From Deltaproteobacteria bacterium (GTDB taxonomy: Bacteria > Desulfobacterota > Desulfuromonadia > Desulfuromonadales > BM103): a DNA stretch of 5,223 nt. This document shows, piece by piece, positions 4,813-5,223 of the stretch; the first letter of the stretch is position 1, and every line of letters starts with the position of its first letter. The DNA lies in contig SBFN01000072.1 in the NCBI GenBank assembly GCA_006226895.1, positions 1 through 5,223 of the forward strand. The letters run 5' to 3'. The notes below the pieces were generated by a model that was given only the letters and a program-made list of their open reading frames with translations, was not told the DNA's origin and did no database searches. A program made the translations under genes and the position numbers.

Positions 4813-5223
4813 CTGTAGCTTCGTCACCTGGCCAGGGAGGCAGGAATAATTCTTTTTTTAACTTCAGAAGTGCCAGTTCTTTGGCCTTTGCTTCAACATC
4901 GATTGTGGCATCCAGACCATGCCACTCTGCCGGGAAATCAGCAACATCGATAAAGTCGGCATGGGGCCCGGGTTTACCGTTCCAACCGTGCTTCGGAGAT
5001 GAAATATGAAAATAGGGCTCGCGTCCGCGTCGCCGCCAGCTCTGCAGGCAGGCTTCGGTTGCGGCAGCGACGGTCAGGCCGTCGGGGTTGCAGCGATGGT
5101 GATGGACATCATAGACCAAAGGAATGTCGAGCTGTTCGCAGACCGGTAAAAGATCTTCGACCGTGTAGCTGCGGTCGTCGTTTTCCAGGGTCAAGCGACT
5201 GCGGATCGGTTCCGCTAATGCCG
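4769..5223 (-). CDS. uvsE: UV-damage endonuclease UvsE/UVDE, C-terminal 150 residues, 5' end outside window
   Basis: UVDE enzymes are metal-dependent TIM-barrel endonucleases that nick DNA 5' of cyclobutane dimers, 6-4 photoproducts and some other lesions, starting an alternative excision repair. The visible part, counting from the first complete codon at the window edge, carries the metal-site half of the barrel: RLTLENDDRSYT (9-20, ligand E13), PLVYDVHHHRCN (34-45, D38 and an HHH run at 40-42), REPYFHISS (67-75, H72), PHADFID (86-92, H87) and DATIDVEAKAKELALLKL (104-121, E110). By comparison with the structurally known Thermus enzyme, these match its C-terminal metal ligands. The open frame enters from the right edge, so there is no start codon in the window; the TTG at 5194-5192 is an internal Leu. 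After the conserved KAKELALLKLKKEL the protein has a tail of about 26 residues, and its last 14 codons overlap the 3' end of rudS on the opposite strand. Family assignment is firm. Confidence 0.93.
   Translation of the reverse strand, partial: ALAEPIRSRLTLENDDRSYTVEDLLPVCEQLDIPLVYDVHHHRCNPDGLTVAAATEACLQSWRRRGREPYFHISSPKHGWNGKPGPHADFIDVADFPAEWHGLDATIDVEAKAKELALLKLKKELFLPPWPGDEATARRGCAISTPQDAG

Noticed and set aside
5192..5194. TTG as the start codon of uvsE
   Set aside because: The frame is open to the right edge and the residues before it (AEPIRSRL) continue the conserved family sequence, so this is an internal leucine.

Overview
The window has the look of a chromosomal segment from a Gram-negative bacterium of moderate GC content. 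A deltaproteobacterial relative (Desulfuromonadales/Geobacter-like) is my best guess, but this rests on gene content and a familiar repeat type, not on a phylogenetic marker. An outer-membrane-type lipocalin lipoprotein supports a Gram-negative cell. Seven protein genes are visible, two of them cut by the window edges, and no RNA genes were recognised. Almost every base outside four gaps (86, 166, 333 and 174 bp) is accounted for by these genes.

Left part (1-2374, all on the minus strand, so read from right to left): a complete membrane-anchored family 2 glycosyltransferase, then plsY (acyl-phosphate:glycerol-3-phosphate acyltransferase, the first acylation of phospholipid synthesis), then the 5' part of mltG (endolytic murein transglycosylase). 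This is a cell-envelope block. The plsY reading frame is broken by a single missing base around 685-700. Restoring one base yields a 197-residue protein carrying all the family motifs, so this is either an assembly/sequencing error or a recent lesion.

Middle gap (2375-2707): no gene. It holds a 75-bp imperfect inverted repeat of the CGCAGAG/CTCTGCG type, flanked by a second, shorter inverted repeat and a short direct repeat, and a separate small hairpin just beyond the next gene.

Right part (2708-5223): a two-gene minus-strand unit encoding a Blc-type lipocalin lipoprotein and an SRPBCC-fold protein, 5 bp apart and probably translationally coupled. Divergent from it, across a 174-bp shared regulatory gap, is a DUF523-DUF1722 fusion protein of the RudS type (an eraser of 4-thiouridine in tRNA). 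Convergent with that gene, and overlapping its last 44 bp, is the C-terminal part of uvsE, a UV-damage endonuclease. 4-Thiouridine is the near-UV sensor base of bacterial tRNA and UvsE repairs UV photoproducts, so the right part may be a small light/UV-stress neighbourhood with membrane-lipid maintenance genes attached. That grouping is inferred from gene order. I did not find an evidently new system; the RudS-UvsE arrangement, with a relocated candidate iron-sulfur cysteine in RudS, is the most worthwhile lead.
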